Source of the DNA: Hypomyces perniciosus | Taxonomy: Eukaryota > Ascomycota > Sordariomycetes > Hypocreales > Hypocreaceae | NCBI GenBank assembly: GCA_008477525.1 | Contig: SPDT01000005.1 | Span: forward strand, 2,542,001-2,606,000 | Direction of reading: 5' to 3' | DNA: 64,000 nt | Translations under genes and position numbers: made by a program | The notes under the pieces: generated by a model | Databases searched by the model: none | What the model was told of the DNA's origin: nothing | What the model saw: the letters and a program-made list of their open reading frames with translations, nothing else | Shown: in pieces, positions 32,981 to 44,745 of the stretch | How positions within the stretch are numbered: position 1 is the stretch's first letter | How the letters are laid out: each line of letters starts with the position of its first letter

Positions 32981-35900
32981 ATAGCGAATTTTAGAGATTA
33001 AGCCTCTGAGGGCGATAATATACAGTTGCAGATCAAAGAAGCTATTCTACTTTTACAGGAACAAATAGCTGCATTAATAAAAAAGCTAGACTTTATAGCA
33101 CTAGTGACTTAAGGGCTAGATAGCCAGGAAAACAAGATATTATTCCTTCTGTAACTTAAGTAAAAACCCGCGCAGGCTGTAACTATAAAGCCTGTATCGA
33201 CCTCTATAATAGAGTTTATATAAGCTTTTAAGGTTAAAAGGAAGCCACTCCTTAACCTATTTAAATTCTTAAAAAAGCGAAAAAAGTATACTGTATAGGC
33301 GTAAAATATACGCAAAAAGCTTAAACTCGATAAAGAGTTCTATAACAGCAATAAAGAACAGTAATACCTTATTAACTCCTACTTAAACGCTATACTTAAA
33401 CAGGTAATCGCTACCTTTTATATATTAAAAGGAACTGACAGGAACTATAACCTAGCGGAATTTATGCAATACCTAGACTATACCTATAAGGATTAAAGAC
33501 TTTAGAACTAAGCTGCGCAAGAGCTGCGCACTCTTAAGCAAAGAGATAAGACTTTGCTTTTATTTTTCCTTCCCTGCTTTGAATAAAAGCTCTTTAAAGC
33601 AGGCGGCAATAACTAGGCTAACTAAATTAAGATCATTTTTCTTAAAAGAGCATTATCTCTAAAACTATAATTCCGCTTAGCAACAGTAAACTTACTGTTT
33701 ACTTATAGTAAATGGCTTGCTAAAGTCTAGGATATCGTTAACTGCGTTAAATAATTAGATCTAGACTAATAGAATGCGGGAGCTGCCTCGATAAGCTACT
33801 CCCAGCAGAAAAAACATAATAAGCCTTAACTATATTGCACTTTAAAGGACTATATATAAGCAGTTAATAAGGAGGGTAATACCTAGATAAGGGGCGTAAA
33901 CTGTATAAAGAACTAGCGCTAACGCAGCTTTTTAATAAGCGAGGCAGATACTGCCTAGGAGGCTATATATTACTATTGCGGGAAAGAGGGATATATTGCC
34001 TGGTTTTATAAGAAAGGCTATAAAGCCTAGGCATATTAGGTCTAGATCGCTGACTGCGAGTCTAATAATAATAACTAGTATATTAATAGTAAAGAAAACA
34101 GTAACTTTAGCGATAAGTTAAAAGATTAGTTTTAATATAAAGTTAGGCGTTAAAGCTTATAAAGGAAGAACTAAAAAAATAAAAGGAGTTTAAAGAGTAA
34201 ATAACTAGTAAATTAATAATATTATAAGCTAAAATAGAGAATATACTTATTATAGTACTATTTAATATTAGCTATAACCTTTATATTATTATAAACTCCT
34301 CTTTTGCCTAGAAGTTATACCTTTTATAGATTAAGATTATTAAAAGGAAGATTAGGATATTTATTAAAATCTATAAAAAGGTAAAAACTAGCTGTATTAC
34401 TGTTATTTACCTAAATCTATATAGCTATATTAAATATTAATACACCTATATAGTAAATAAACTAGATTATAACCTAATCTTTAATAAACTTTAGGCTAAG
34501 GCTAACTAGGTAATATATAATATAGTTAAAAAGGAAGTTAATTATAGAAAAGCTAGCCTATAGCTATAATTTACAAATAAAGAGGAGCCTGGGAATATTA
34601 AGGCTATATAAAGAGCCTGGCTTATACTAGCCTTAATATTATAAGGAGAATACTGCTATATTAAAAGGAATAGCGAAAAAGAAGTATATTTCCTTTAAGT
34701 TATTAGTTTATCTAATATTAAAAAAGCACTCTAGCTTAAGAAACCTATAGATCCCTAGGAATATATCCCCCTTAAACTATATAAAGAGTTTTATTTGCTA
34801 TTCTCTATAAAAGAAGCTACTAAACTTTTACTATACTGCCTTAAAGTCGATTTATAGATTCCCTTAAAAGCCGATAAATATAGTAAAGAACTGGAACTCC
34901 TTTAAGGCCCCCTTTACAGTATATTACGCGAGGAACTATTAATATTATAAAAAACCCTCTTTAACTTATTTAATAAGGGATTTATTTAAGTTAGCAGTTT
35001 AACTGCTGCAGCCTTTATCCTTTTTATTTAAAAACCTAGAAGAGGAATTCGCTTTTGCGTAAACTATTGCGCCTTAAACGCAATAACGCAGCAAGATTAC
35101 TACCCCCTCCCCCTTTTTTCTAAAACCTTTAATAGTTTAATAAAAGCAAAATGGTTTATAAAGCTAAATATAGTAGCTATATTCTATAAAATTAAAATCG
35201 CGAAAGGAGAAGAATATAAGACTGTATTCTATATACGCTATAGCCTATATAAGTGGCGGGTAGTTTTATTTAGACTTACCGGCGCACCAGCAGCGTTCTA
35301 ACAGTATATTAACCAGGTACTATACCCCTTTTTAAATAACTTCGCGTCTATATACCTTAACAATATCCTGATCTATACTAACAGGTTATAAAAGGACTAT
35401 ATAAAAAAGGTTTAGCGAGTTTTATGCGCTTTTACTAATACTAGGCTATACCTAAATCTTAAAAAGTGTATATTTATATAGAAAAAGATTAAATACTTTA
35501 GGTTTATTATATATACTAGTAAAGGAATTGCCTATAACCTTAAAAAGTAATAAGCTATTAATAAATAGTAGGCGCCTATAATAGTAACAAGAGTTTAAAG
35601 CTTCTTTAGCTTTATTAATTACTATTAGATATTTATCCCTAAATTCTTTCAGATAATTTACCTACTTATAAAGCTAATGAAAAAAAGGACCCCCTTTTAG
35701 TGGAAAGGTATAGAAGAAGTAGCTTTTTAAAAGCTTAAATGCCTTTTTATTAAAGCCCCTATACTATAAGCTTAAAATCCTATAAAATACACCTTTATTA
35801 AAGTAGACTATTTAGGATATACTTTAAGAGGAGTCCTCCTGTAAAAAAATAAAAAGGGAGAACGCTATATTATAGTTTACTATTTATAAAAGCTAAGCTC

Positions 35901-37875
35901 TATTAAATATAATTATCCTATCTATAATAAAGAAATACTAGCAGTAATTTACTGTTTAAAAAAGTAGAGAGTAAAGCTATATAGCTGTAACCCCTTTATA
36001 GTTATTTTAAACTATAAGAACTTGCAGTTCTTTATAATATACAGGAAACTCTCTAAACGATAAATGTATTAGGCAGAGTTCCTTTCCTAGTTCGATTTTA
36101 TAATCTAATATAGGCTAGGCAGTAAGGCAGCCGCTCTTAATGCGTTAAGCTACAGGGAATAAGACCTTCCATTTAATAAAGGCAATAAGCGCAAACTAAG
36201 CCGCTATATATAATTTATCCTAGCTGCACTAGCAATATAAAGATTTAAGGATAGCGATACTAATCTCCCTTTAATATATATATTCAATAGAAATAAAAAA
36301 CTATAGGACCTATAAAACCTAATAATTTAAAAGGACCTAGTATATTAATAAGTATATAATATAGTTAGGAAGGAAAAGCACTCCCTCCCTGCAGACCTTT
36401 AATTTAAGGTATAGATATTGGAATATATAATTAATAAAGAATAGAGATTAATATTCCAAGACTATATCTAGGTACTGGCTATAACCAAAGAAAAAGGCGA
36501 AATACTATACATTTATATTATATAAGCAGAATATAATGCTGCAGTCTTAGGCTACCTAGGTTATAATAGAACCCTAGCTATTATTTCCTATAGGTTTTTT
36601 TAGTTAAGAATTAGCAGTATAGTTTAATAATTCCTTTATAACTGCAGTATATATAAAAAAGGAAAAGTATAGAGAAGCTATAAGCGAGGACTCTTTAAAC
36701 CACTACCTATTCCCTAGTATATCTATAGCGACTTAGCTATAAACTTTATAGTTGACCTATTACCTATAGGATTAATATAAGTATAATACCTTTAGGTTAT
36801 TATTAACTGGCTTATTAAAAATATTACCTTTAAAGTAATAAAAAGTATAGAGGTAGAAGTATATATAAAAAGGTTCCTTTAATGCCACTATTAGTTTTAT
36901 AAGATACCCTAGTCTATAGTTAACAATTAAGGATTTAATTAGACTAGCCGCTTTTAGAGAGCTTTCTATAAACTAGCAGGAATCTAATAATACCTAAATA
37001 TAGTGTATTACTTATAGACTAATAGTAGACTAAAGAGAAGTAATTAAAAGATTTAAGTATACTTTAAAGTATATATAGACTACTTTTAAAGCGATTAGGG
37101 AGACCTCCTCTTAGTAGTGTAACTAGCTTTAAATAACTGTAAATATACAGCTATCTAAATAAGCCCCTTTTTCCTTAAATACAGCTACTATATAAAACCC
37201 CTTTAGCTATATATAAAAGAAAATAAAGCTATTAAATTAAAGGACTTAAAAGAGAAGGCTGTAAAAGAAATAATTAAAAGACTAGAAAGAGTAACTGCCT
37301 TTGCCTAAATAGTATTTACTGCTATATAATAATACTATAAAGACTCCGCGAATTAGTAGTAAGGCCCCTTTAAAAGATATAAAGTAGGAGATAAAGTCTA
37401 GCTATACCTCGGTAACTATAATACTCCCTGGCCATTTAAGAAGCTTAATGCTCTATATGATAAATATACAGTAATAAAGGTTATTAGCCTTTATATAGTA
37501 GAACTGGGTATATTAACTGGTATATACCCGCGATTTTACGTTAACCAGCTAAAAAGAGCGGCCAATAACCCTTTTCCGGGCCAGATTTTAGATAACTTTT
37601 AACTATTACTGATATAAATAGATAGCGAGGATAAATAGGAAGTTAAAGAGGTCCTCTATATAAGGACTAAGCGGCAAGGTTGCAGCTCTTTCCGCGAAGT
37701 ATTAATATAGTGGAAAGGATATATAGAGCTAACCTAGGAACTGATACATATACTTAAAGATACAGCAGCCCTCGATAACTATATATCTAAATATGGCCCA
37801 ATCGAATCTAATAACGGGCCACTTAACAGCTATGCGCCAGCGAAGCAACGGCGCCTAAGGAGAGAGCCACTGTAA
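32981..37875 (+). pseudogene. Gypsy-B1 gag-pol remnants
   Basis: Line-by-line comparison with Gypsy-B2 shows the same gag and pol order with stops at former Gln, Trp and Arg codons. It retains the second half of the retroviral-type aspartic protease (a LDYNLI...AKANQVIYN stretch near 34460-34520, corresponding to the conserved ILG region) that B2 lacks. The 3' part, absent from the window for B2, includes integrase (about 36500-37350) and chromodomain. Confidence 0.88.
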
Positions 37876-37888
37876 GAAGGGGGGGTAA

Positions 37889-38114
37889 TATTACAGGCTA
37901 GGCCATATCTCCCAGAATCACAACTACGCTAAATCCGGAAATACAACCAATACTAGACCGCTTACCTAATTAAGAAACCACCTCAGCCACAACCCTATAC
38001 ACACAACTATATAACGCATATATAGCTAGTATAGAGCTTCCTTCCTTTAGCTATAGATAAACAATATAGAGGTGCCCTAACTGCATGCTTTCCAGTTAAG
38101 CTACACCTATTACA
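37889..38114 (+). repeat. 3' LTR of Gypsy-B1
   Basis: 226 bp, same length as its partner; less mutated than the 5' LTR. Followed by target duplication AGTAA. Confidence 0.93.
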
Positions 38115-41100
38115 AGTAATTCTTTATAGTAATATTATTAAGGCCTTAGTAGTCTTAATAAATACAGATACCTTTTCTGGGTTTTATAGTAAAGAGTAAA
38201 GGGGCAGTATATTTTACTTTAGATTCTTTAATAAATCCTTTAGCTAGGTTTTTATTTAACTATTTTTTTATAACCTAGAGTTTACTTAATAATATTAGGC
38301 AGTTCTTTTAATATAGTAGTTCTTTTTTTAATAGAAGTTTAATTTTATAGTTTTATAATCTTTTAAAGGGAAGCTTATTTATTAATTATAAAAGGAAGCT
38401 AATAATTTTATTTTATAGCTAGTTAAAAAGTTTCTTTTAAATATTATTTTTTATTAATTTTAGCTTTACTTCTATAAACTTATTAATATTAGACTTTAAT
38501 ATCCCTTAAAGGTACTCTTTACTATAATAGTGCGCGAGGAAATTATAAAAAGCTATAAGGAATAATATTTATGCCGCTGCAAAGCTGCCCTGTCTTTATA
38601 ATACACTTACGAAAGTATCTTTATTAAGCTTTAATAGTCAGTATGCTTTATATTCCTATTCCTATATATTTTCTATTAAATTTACCTAGGTTAATTTTAT
38701 ATATTAGGCAGATAGGTCTTTATAGAACTAGATAAATAATATTGCAGTAAATATTTAAATATCTATTAAGTTAAGTCGCTTATATAGCGCTACCACTATA
38801 GGCTTATTAGGTATTAGTATATTTAGCTTAAGGAGTTATACTAGGTTATATTAGTATAGATATTAACAGCTACTAGCTATAGGCATTATTAAAACTAGTA
38901 TTAAAGGCTTATTTAATATTATTTATATTTTAGTCTTTAATCCTTTACAGTTATTAAATCGATAAATATAATAGTCATTTTGCCTTAGTATTAATGTAAA
39001 GTTAATATATAAGTCCCTTTTTCCCTATTAAAGTATTATTTCTTTTAGTATACTTTTAATATAGGCTTAAAACCTAACTTTCTTTTTAACTTTCTTTTTT
39101 ATCCTCTTTAATATATTATTTTGTTTCTTGCTAATAATATAAAGTATTAACTTTAAGGGTTTGCTTAGGATATTAATATTATATAAAATAGTTATTAGGC
39201 TAGGAATTATTAGTATAGTATAGGTTTAAAGGCAATAATTTATTTAATAATATTATAAGTTAAAAGTAACTGTTAATATAAGCTAGTTAATATTAAGATT
39301 ATATTACTATAGCTATAGTATTTTAAAGATAAATAGGTTTTAATTTAAAAGATTAGTAATAAAAAATATATATAGTTCTCTATATTTCTTTATCCCTATA
39401 TTTAAGATTATATAGTTAATAAATTATACTACTGCTTTGCTATTAGCTAAAATAAGGCTCTTTAGTTTAGGTAATTGTATTATTAGGATTTAGGACTTTT
39501 AAAGAAAATGCTAGTCTATAAAGCCTTATATTAAGCAACTACTATTAATAAAGGTTAATATAGTTACTAGTAAATGCGCGAGGAATAATATAATATAGAT
39601 AAATAATGATTTACTATCTATAGTATTTAAAATTAATAGTCTATTATTAATAATAATCTATTATATCTATAAAGGTATTGGGTTTATAGGCTATTTTAAT
39701 ATTTTATTACGCTTCTTAATATAATATTATTAGGAAGCTATTCTTTTCCCTGCCTTCCTATATTAAAAGTTATATCTTTATAGGCGAGTATATCGCTAAA
39801 GGTAACTAATCCTTTAATAAAGCCAGTCTCATTAATATAGTATAAGAATAGGTTCCTGTAATATAATAGATTGTTTTTTTAAGTTAGGAAATACTAGTAT
39901 TACAGGAACTAGGAAATAGGAATTTATAGTACTAGTATGCCTTTTCCTTAGCTTAAGATATATACCTTACCTTAAGGCGCTATAGTGCTATTGCCTCGAT
40001 ATATTTTATATCCCAGAAAGCTGCTATTATATCCCTATAGGGTTTAAGGTTTTATAGTATTAGCTTTTTACTTTTCTATACAATTACTAATTATATATTA
40101 GCTGCTATAGTAGTAATATAGGTTATAAAGTTATTGGTATTCTTTGTATTATAAGGTAAAGGATATAGTATTTAACTATATAAAATCGCCTATATTTTTT
40201 TACTTTAAAAGGTTTAATTTATTTTAAAGCAGGGCTTATTAAAGAGTATAGTTATTATTTAGCTTTTTAAACTTACAGTCGCCTTTAAGTTTAGTGTAAT
40301 AGGCCTGCTCTTTAAGGTTATTGTAAACTTTTTAACTAAAAGTTCTTTAAATAGACTAGTTATCTTTACTTATAGGCTTATTACTTTTATTATTAAAGGC
40401 AGCAGCTATCTCTTTAAATACTTTAAGGTAAAAGGCATTAACTTCTAGGCATTAGTTTTACTAGCTTAGGCTATTAGTTTATAAAACTTAGTAATAAAGT
40501 TTTAAAATAGTTTATTTGCTATATAATAAATATTAAACTTTTAGGCAGTAGATTGCGAAAGGTTAAAAGTTTTATACTATAAGTTTAGGAATTTAATAAA
40601 AATCTTACTATTTCCCTATTCCTATATTATATAGTTATCTTTTTTTATTATAATATAGTTAAATGCCTTTTATATTAAATTATAGGTATTACTATTTAAT
40701 CAACTATTAATATAAAGGATATATTTATAAAGGGTATTAAAATACTTAGTATTAATTATAATATTATATAGTATAGTAAAACACTAGTTTATATACTTTT
40801 ACTAATAGGTTTTTATATCTTTATCTTTAATATTAAATTTATCTTTAAAGTTATTAATTTAATGCCTTAAAATATTATTACTTTTAGCTTTAATAAGTTT
40901 ATTAATTATATTATTTTAGCTTTAAACTTTATATTAAGTAAGCTTTTAGTTTTTAATAATAGCAGTATTTTTAAACTCCTTTTATTTTAAGGCTATATTA
41001 AAGTTATACTTTTAGTTTTAAAAGTAGTTGAAGATAATATTAAAAAACTGTTTAAATTCTAGTATTTAAAGCTATAAGGTTAGGTTATAATTATTATTAT

Positions 41101-41451
41101 AAGCTTTTAGGATAGTATAGATATAAAGCTGGTTGCAGAAGTAATTAATTAGCTTTACTTTTTAATTAGGGTCCCCTTTTATACCTTTTATTTTTATTTT
41201 AGTATTTTTAGGTTAAATGCAGGCTAAGGAATTAAGTATAAGCTAAAAAGTTAAGCTAAAGTATATTCTTTACTGCAGGGATATAGGCTTTTAAGCTTAA
41301 TGTTTTACTATAGTTAGGGATTAGTGAATTTCCTGTAAGATATAGGGCTTTTTATAGTATTATAACTAGGCTGTTAGCGATTTCGTTAATTCTTTTTAGG
41401 CAGGGTTAAGGGCTAGGGGTAATAGCGCAGTTATTATAAGAAGGCATAAAC

Positions 41452-41613
41452 TATTACAGTATATAAAATAGCAGGTTAAGGTAATATCTTTATTATACCT
41501 TAAATAAGGCAAGAAGCTATAAGAATATAGTTTAAAGGTATAGGACTAAGTTATTATATAAGGATATATATAATACTAATAAGTTATTAAAGGGCAGGCT
41601 TAGTGCTATAACA
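41452..41613 (-). repeat. 5' LTR of Gypsy-A (right)
   Basis: Pairs with 29587-29748 without a length change; the end reads CTATAACA, a further mutated form of CCGTGACA. Followed by the target duplication ATACC. Confidence 0.88.
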
Positions 41614-42595
41614 ATACCTTTAAGGGTAATAGAAATATAAAGTATTAAAGACAGTTTAATAAATACTTCAAGTAAGCCACTAGTACACCTAAAAGGACCT
41701 TTTAGTCTTTAAACACTAAAGGCTACCCTAAAACAGTTAATCTCTATAGATAATACTAGCGCGCTAATAGGAACCTTAAGTAACACTTTAGTAAATAACC
41801 TACCCCTCTTTATAGAAAGGGATATAGTAAAAGAATAGCTTTATATATTAAAGGTATATAACCTAATAAAAAAAGATAATCCATTAAAGCTAAAAGTAGA
41901 CTAGTATATAAAAGACTCGCTTACTTTTATAAAAGAAAAGTAAACCTTTAAAGAAATATTAATTAATAATCCTTTAAGTAGTAAAGTAATAGCCAACACT
42001 TATAAAAGCTTAAAACTTTAAAGGAAATAACCTATAAAAAAGGCCAATAAATATCTCCTAATATATAAAATTAAAATATATACCTTAAGTACTACTCTTA
42101 AAGATAATAAGCCTGGCATATACTTAATAATTATTAAGCTTTTTAATTTAATATTATATTAATTACTGCCTAATTAATAAAAGCTAATAAATAATAAATT
42201 AAAAAGCGCGGAAATAGTATTTACTATTCTTAATATAGTAATAGACTATAAATCTTTCTTTTAGAAAAGTATAGCTTTTAATAAGCTAACTGTTTACTAA
42301 AAGGATTTAGCAAAACCACTAAAAAACTAAAAGGAGTTTATAAAACACCTACTTAAAGATAAGTTTAAGTAAGCTGTATATAATAAAATTAACTCTTTGC
42401 GCGTAAAAGGAACCTGGTAAAAAATACTATACTTAAAGGCAATAATAAAGCTACTACTAGTATATTAAGTTTTTACTTATAAATTTAACTAGAACAGAAA
42501 TCTAAAACGCTATAAAGCTTATTTTATAGTCTATAGGGATTTATAAAAGCGCTCTACTATAGAGAGTATATATATAGCTATATTAGCAGCGCGTT

Positions 42596-42767
42596 TATTA
42601 CGGCATAGAAAGGCAGGTTAAGGCAAATATCGTTATTGTGCTGTAGAGAGCGAGAAAGCTTTAAGGCTTTATGGAAAGCTATAGCTAGGAACGCGTTGGG
42701 GCCTGGTTATATAACCGGGGCTTATATAACAGGGCGTCAATATCGCATTATAGTCGGTGCCGTAATA
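42596..42767 (-). repeat. 3' LTR of Gypsy-C
   Basis: 172 bp, with terminal inverted TGTTACGG/CCGTAACA-type ends after allowing for mutation; shares the AGGTTAAGG block with the Gypsy-A LTR. The partner is not in the window. Confidence 0.75.
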
Positions 42768-43974
42768 GTACCCCCCCTCTTTATTATACTATTTGGCCGC
42801 GAATAGCTATATTACTTGCATAAATCGAAATTCCAGGTAATTTATTTTAATACTTCCGATATAAGGGTAAATAAGGCAAATTATATAGTTTTTAGTATTA
42901 ATAATATATAGTTTAGTTATAGGCTTCGGCGCAGTATAGTTTTTAGTTAACGCTTTATAGGCATTAGTTTCTTTCTAGCTATTTCCTCCTTTTCCTTTTT
43001 TATAATTTCTTTTAATGCCTATCGCGGTAGGCCTAGCTTTTTTAGGTTTCTTTTATAAAAGTCTTATATTACCCTTTTTTAGCCTTATAGGTCTTTGGCT
43101 AGTTATTATATAGCGGTATAGTATTTCTATATAATAAAGCAGTAGAATCTATTATTATTATAATAATCTAAAAGCGCTTTAAACTTTTATTTCTTTTATA
43201 TTTTATCTATACTATTTTTTCTTTCCAGTATTTTACTTTAAATATTCCTTAATTTAACTTTATTAATTATCTTTTACTTAAAATGTAGTAAAATAACTGT
43301 TTTAGGTTATAGGAGGGAGTTATATAAAACTAAGAAAATCTTTATATTTTCCAGCAGGCTAATAGTGTAAGTTTATAAATATACCTTTATTAGTATATAG
43401 GGCCCTGCCTATTTATTATCTAGCTTTTTTATTAGCCAGTTAGTCTTTATATTTTGTATATTAATAAAGACTTCCTGCCTAATAGTATAAATTAATAATG
43501 CCTCTCTTTATATATTTACGTTTTCTTTATATCTTTTTCCTAAAGCTTTCGCGAAGGCTTTTAGCTATATAATAATGTATTTGAATTGCTTAGTAATAGT
43601 ATTAGCGCGGAAAAACTCTCTTTTCTTTCCTGTAGAGAGGTTTAGCGGGCAGGGCTATAAAGGCTTTATCTTTAAGTAAGGGTTAAAACTATAATTAGTG
43701 AAAAATAGGGATATACTAATAGTTTCAGATACTATATTATTTACAGTAAATTCAGCTAATAAAAGCCAGTAAGCCTAGTTATCCTAGAAAAAGTTAATAA
43801 AAGCTTACAGGTATTATTCTATATTTATATTAATTCTGTTAGTTTAGGTATTAGTTTCAAAGTAGAAGGCTAATAATTATTTTAATATAACTTTTAATTA
43901 CTTTAATAATTATTCCCAGAATTCTAATATAAACTATATACTACAGTTTAATATAATATTATCAGGTATATTAT

Positions 43975-44555
43975 TGTTAAAAAGGAGGGCTAAAAAGTAA
44001 GGATTTTAGTGTATTTAGGTAACCTTCCTATGCTGGCTAGACCTGGAATTAGGCCCGACGCTAGGACCGAGTTCCGGAGGAACTTTGGTATAAATCAGGA
44101 AATTTCTGTTATCTTCAACGATAACAATTGAGCTAGGACCAGCTACCCCGCCTACCCTAGACTTAATATAATGGCTATAATGGCTATTGTGAAAAATCTG
44201 ACCAAAATGGTTTCCTATTTGTATGGCCGTGAGTCGATTTAACCGATTTTACATACAAATGAATTTTGCGGAAAATAGGAATGCGGCCACGAACCCAATT
44301 CTGCCACCGCACACCTATTGTTAGGTCGGAGGACTATTGTAGAAGACAAAGCTATTGTTCATACAATTCACTTCTACACCAGCCGCATATACACTAGATA
44401 TTCTATAGCTTCTAGCTATTAGATCGTTTACAATTCAATTGTTTATCTATTGTTAACCCAACTAGACTCTCAGTCGTTTCCTTATTGCTGCGTTGGGTGC
44501 ACCTTCCTAGAAGCTGGACTTAAATGAGGTTCAATATAACCTTGTTATTTTAATA
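43975..44555 (+). repeat. 5' LTR of Copia-D
   Basis: Begins TGTTAAAAAGGAGGGC; ends TTTTAATA where the 3' copy has TTTTAACA. 581 bp. Confidence 0.93.
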
Positions 44556-44613
44556 GGTTATAAGCCCGGGAGAGTTTTCCTCAGGTCTTTATTAGTGGAT
44601 TTTTCTAGTGGTT

Positions 44614-44745
44614 ACAGCACTTCCCTTAACGCTACTATAGCACTTATAGCGGGTTTTTATAATGCTTATCCTAGTATTTACAGCACTTCCCCTAGCGCTA
44701 CTACAGCACTTATAGCGGGTTTTTATAGTGCTTATCCTAGTGCTT
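44614..44745 (+). repeat. 66-bp tandem duplication in the Copia-D leader
   Basis: Two units begin ACAGCACTTCCC at 44614 and 44680. They produce a repetitive open frame (44595-44858) that I regard as leader sequence, not a gene. A third, shortened relative may follow from 44746. Confidence 0.8.

Larger units (their letters stand above)
32695..38114 (+). mobile_element. Gypsy-B1: complete RIP-inactivated chromovirus inside Gypsy-A
   Basis: 5,420 bp with 226-bp LTRs at 32695-32920 and 37889-38114 and perfect duplications AGTAA (32690-32694, 38115-38119). A purine tract AAGAAGGGGGGG precedes the 3' LTR. The order is gag, protease, RT, RNase H, integrase and a chromodomain-like end near 37690-37790 (WKGY...LT.E.IH). 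The sister copy Gypsy-B2 at 61122 shares the layout and is nearly undamaged, so most B1 differences can be read as C-to-T or G-to-A changes. In B1 the gag ATG has become ATA (32981), zinc-knuckle residues are lost, and the RT site reads YLNN. It cannot encode its own proteins. Confidence 0.93.
29587..41613 (-). mobile_element. Gypsy-A: LTR retrotransposon inserted in Copia-F
   Basis: LTRs of 162 bp at 29587-29748 and 41452-41613, flanked by perfect 5-bp duplications ATACC (29582-29586, 41614-41618). A C-rich stretch right of the left LTR (GTACCCCCCCC) is the complement of a polypurine tract, so the element points to the minus strand with its 5' LTR on the right. Minus-strand reading shows pol C-terminus near 29880-29960 and a reverse transcriptase site reading YFNN (normally YFDD) near 32405-32450. 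Without the nested Gypsy-B1 and its target duplication it would be about 6.6 kb, a normal size. Heavily damaged by stops throughout. Confidence 0.88.
26311..42595 (+). mobile_element. Copia-F: outermost LTR retrotransposon, RIP-degraded, right end outside window
   Basis: A 5' LTR (26311-26576, TG...CA) is followed at once by GTTATAAGCCCAGG, matching a mutated initiator-tRNA half-primer site. The internal region reads in + orientation: gag-like sequence with a decayed CCHC-type knuckle near 27600, integrase-like sequence at about 28100-29000 (for example a GTIYIDYKAY-type motif near 28570), and, beyond the Gypsy-A insertion, the start of a Copia reverse transcriptase at 42380-42595 (QVFTYKF, RYKA, then LAARLL-type motifs). 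All frames carry many TAG/TAA stops in Gln/Trp positions. It is interrupted by Gypsy-A (29587-41613) and cut inside its RT by Gypsy-C at 42596. RNase H and the 3' LTR must lie beyond the window. Confidence 0.82.
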
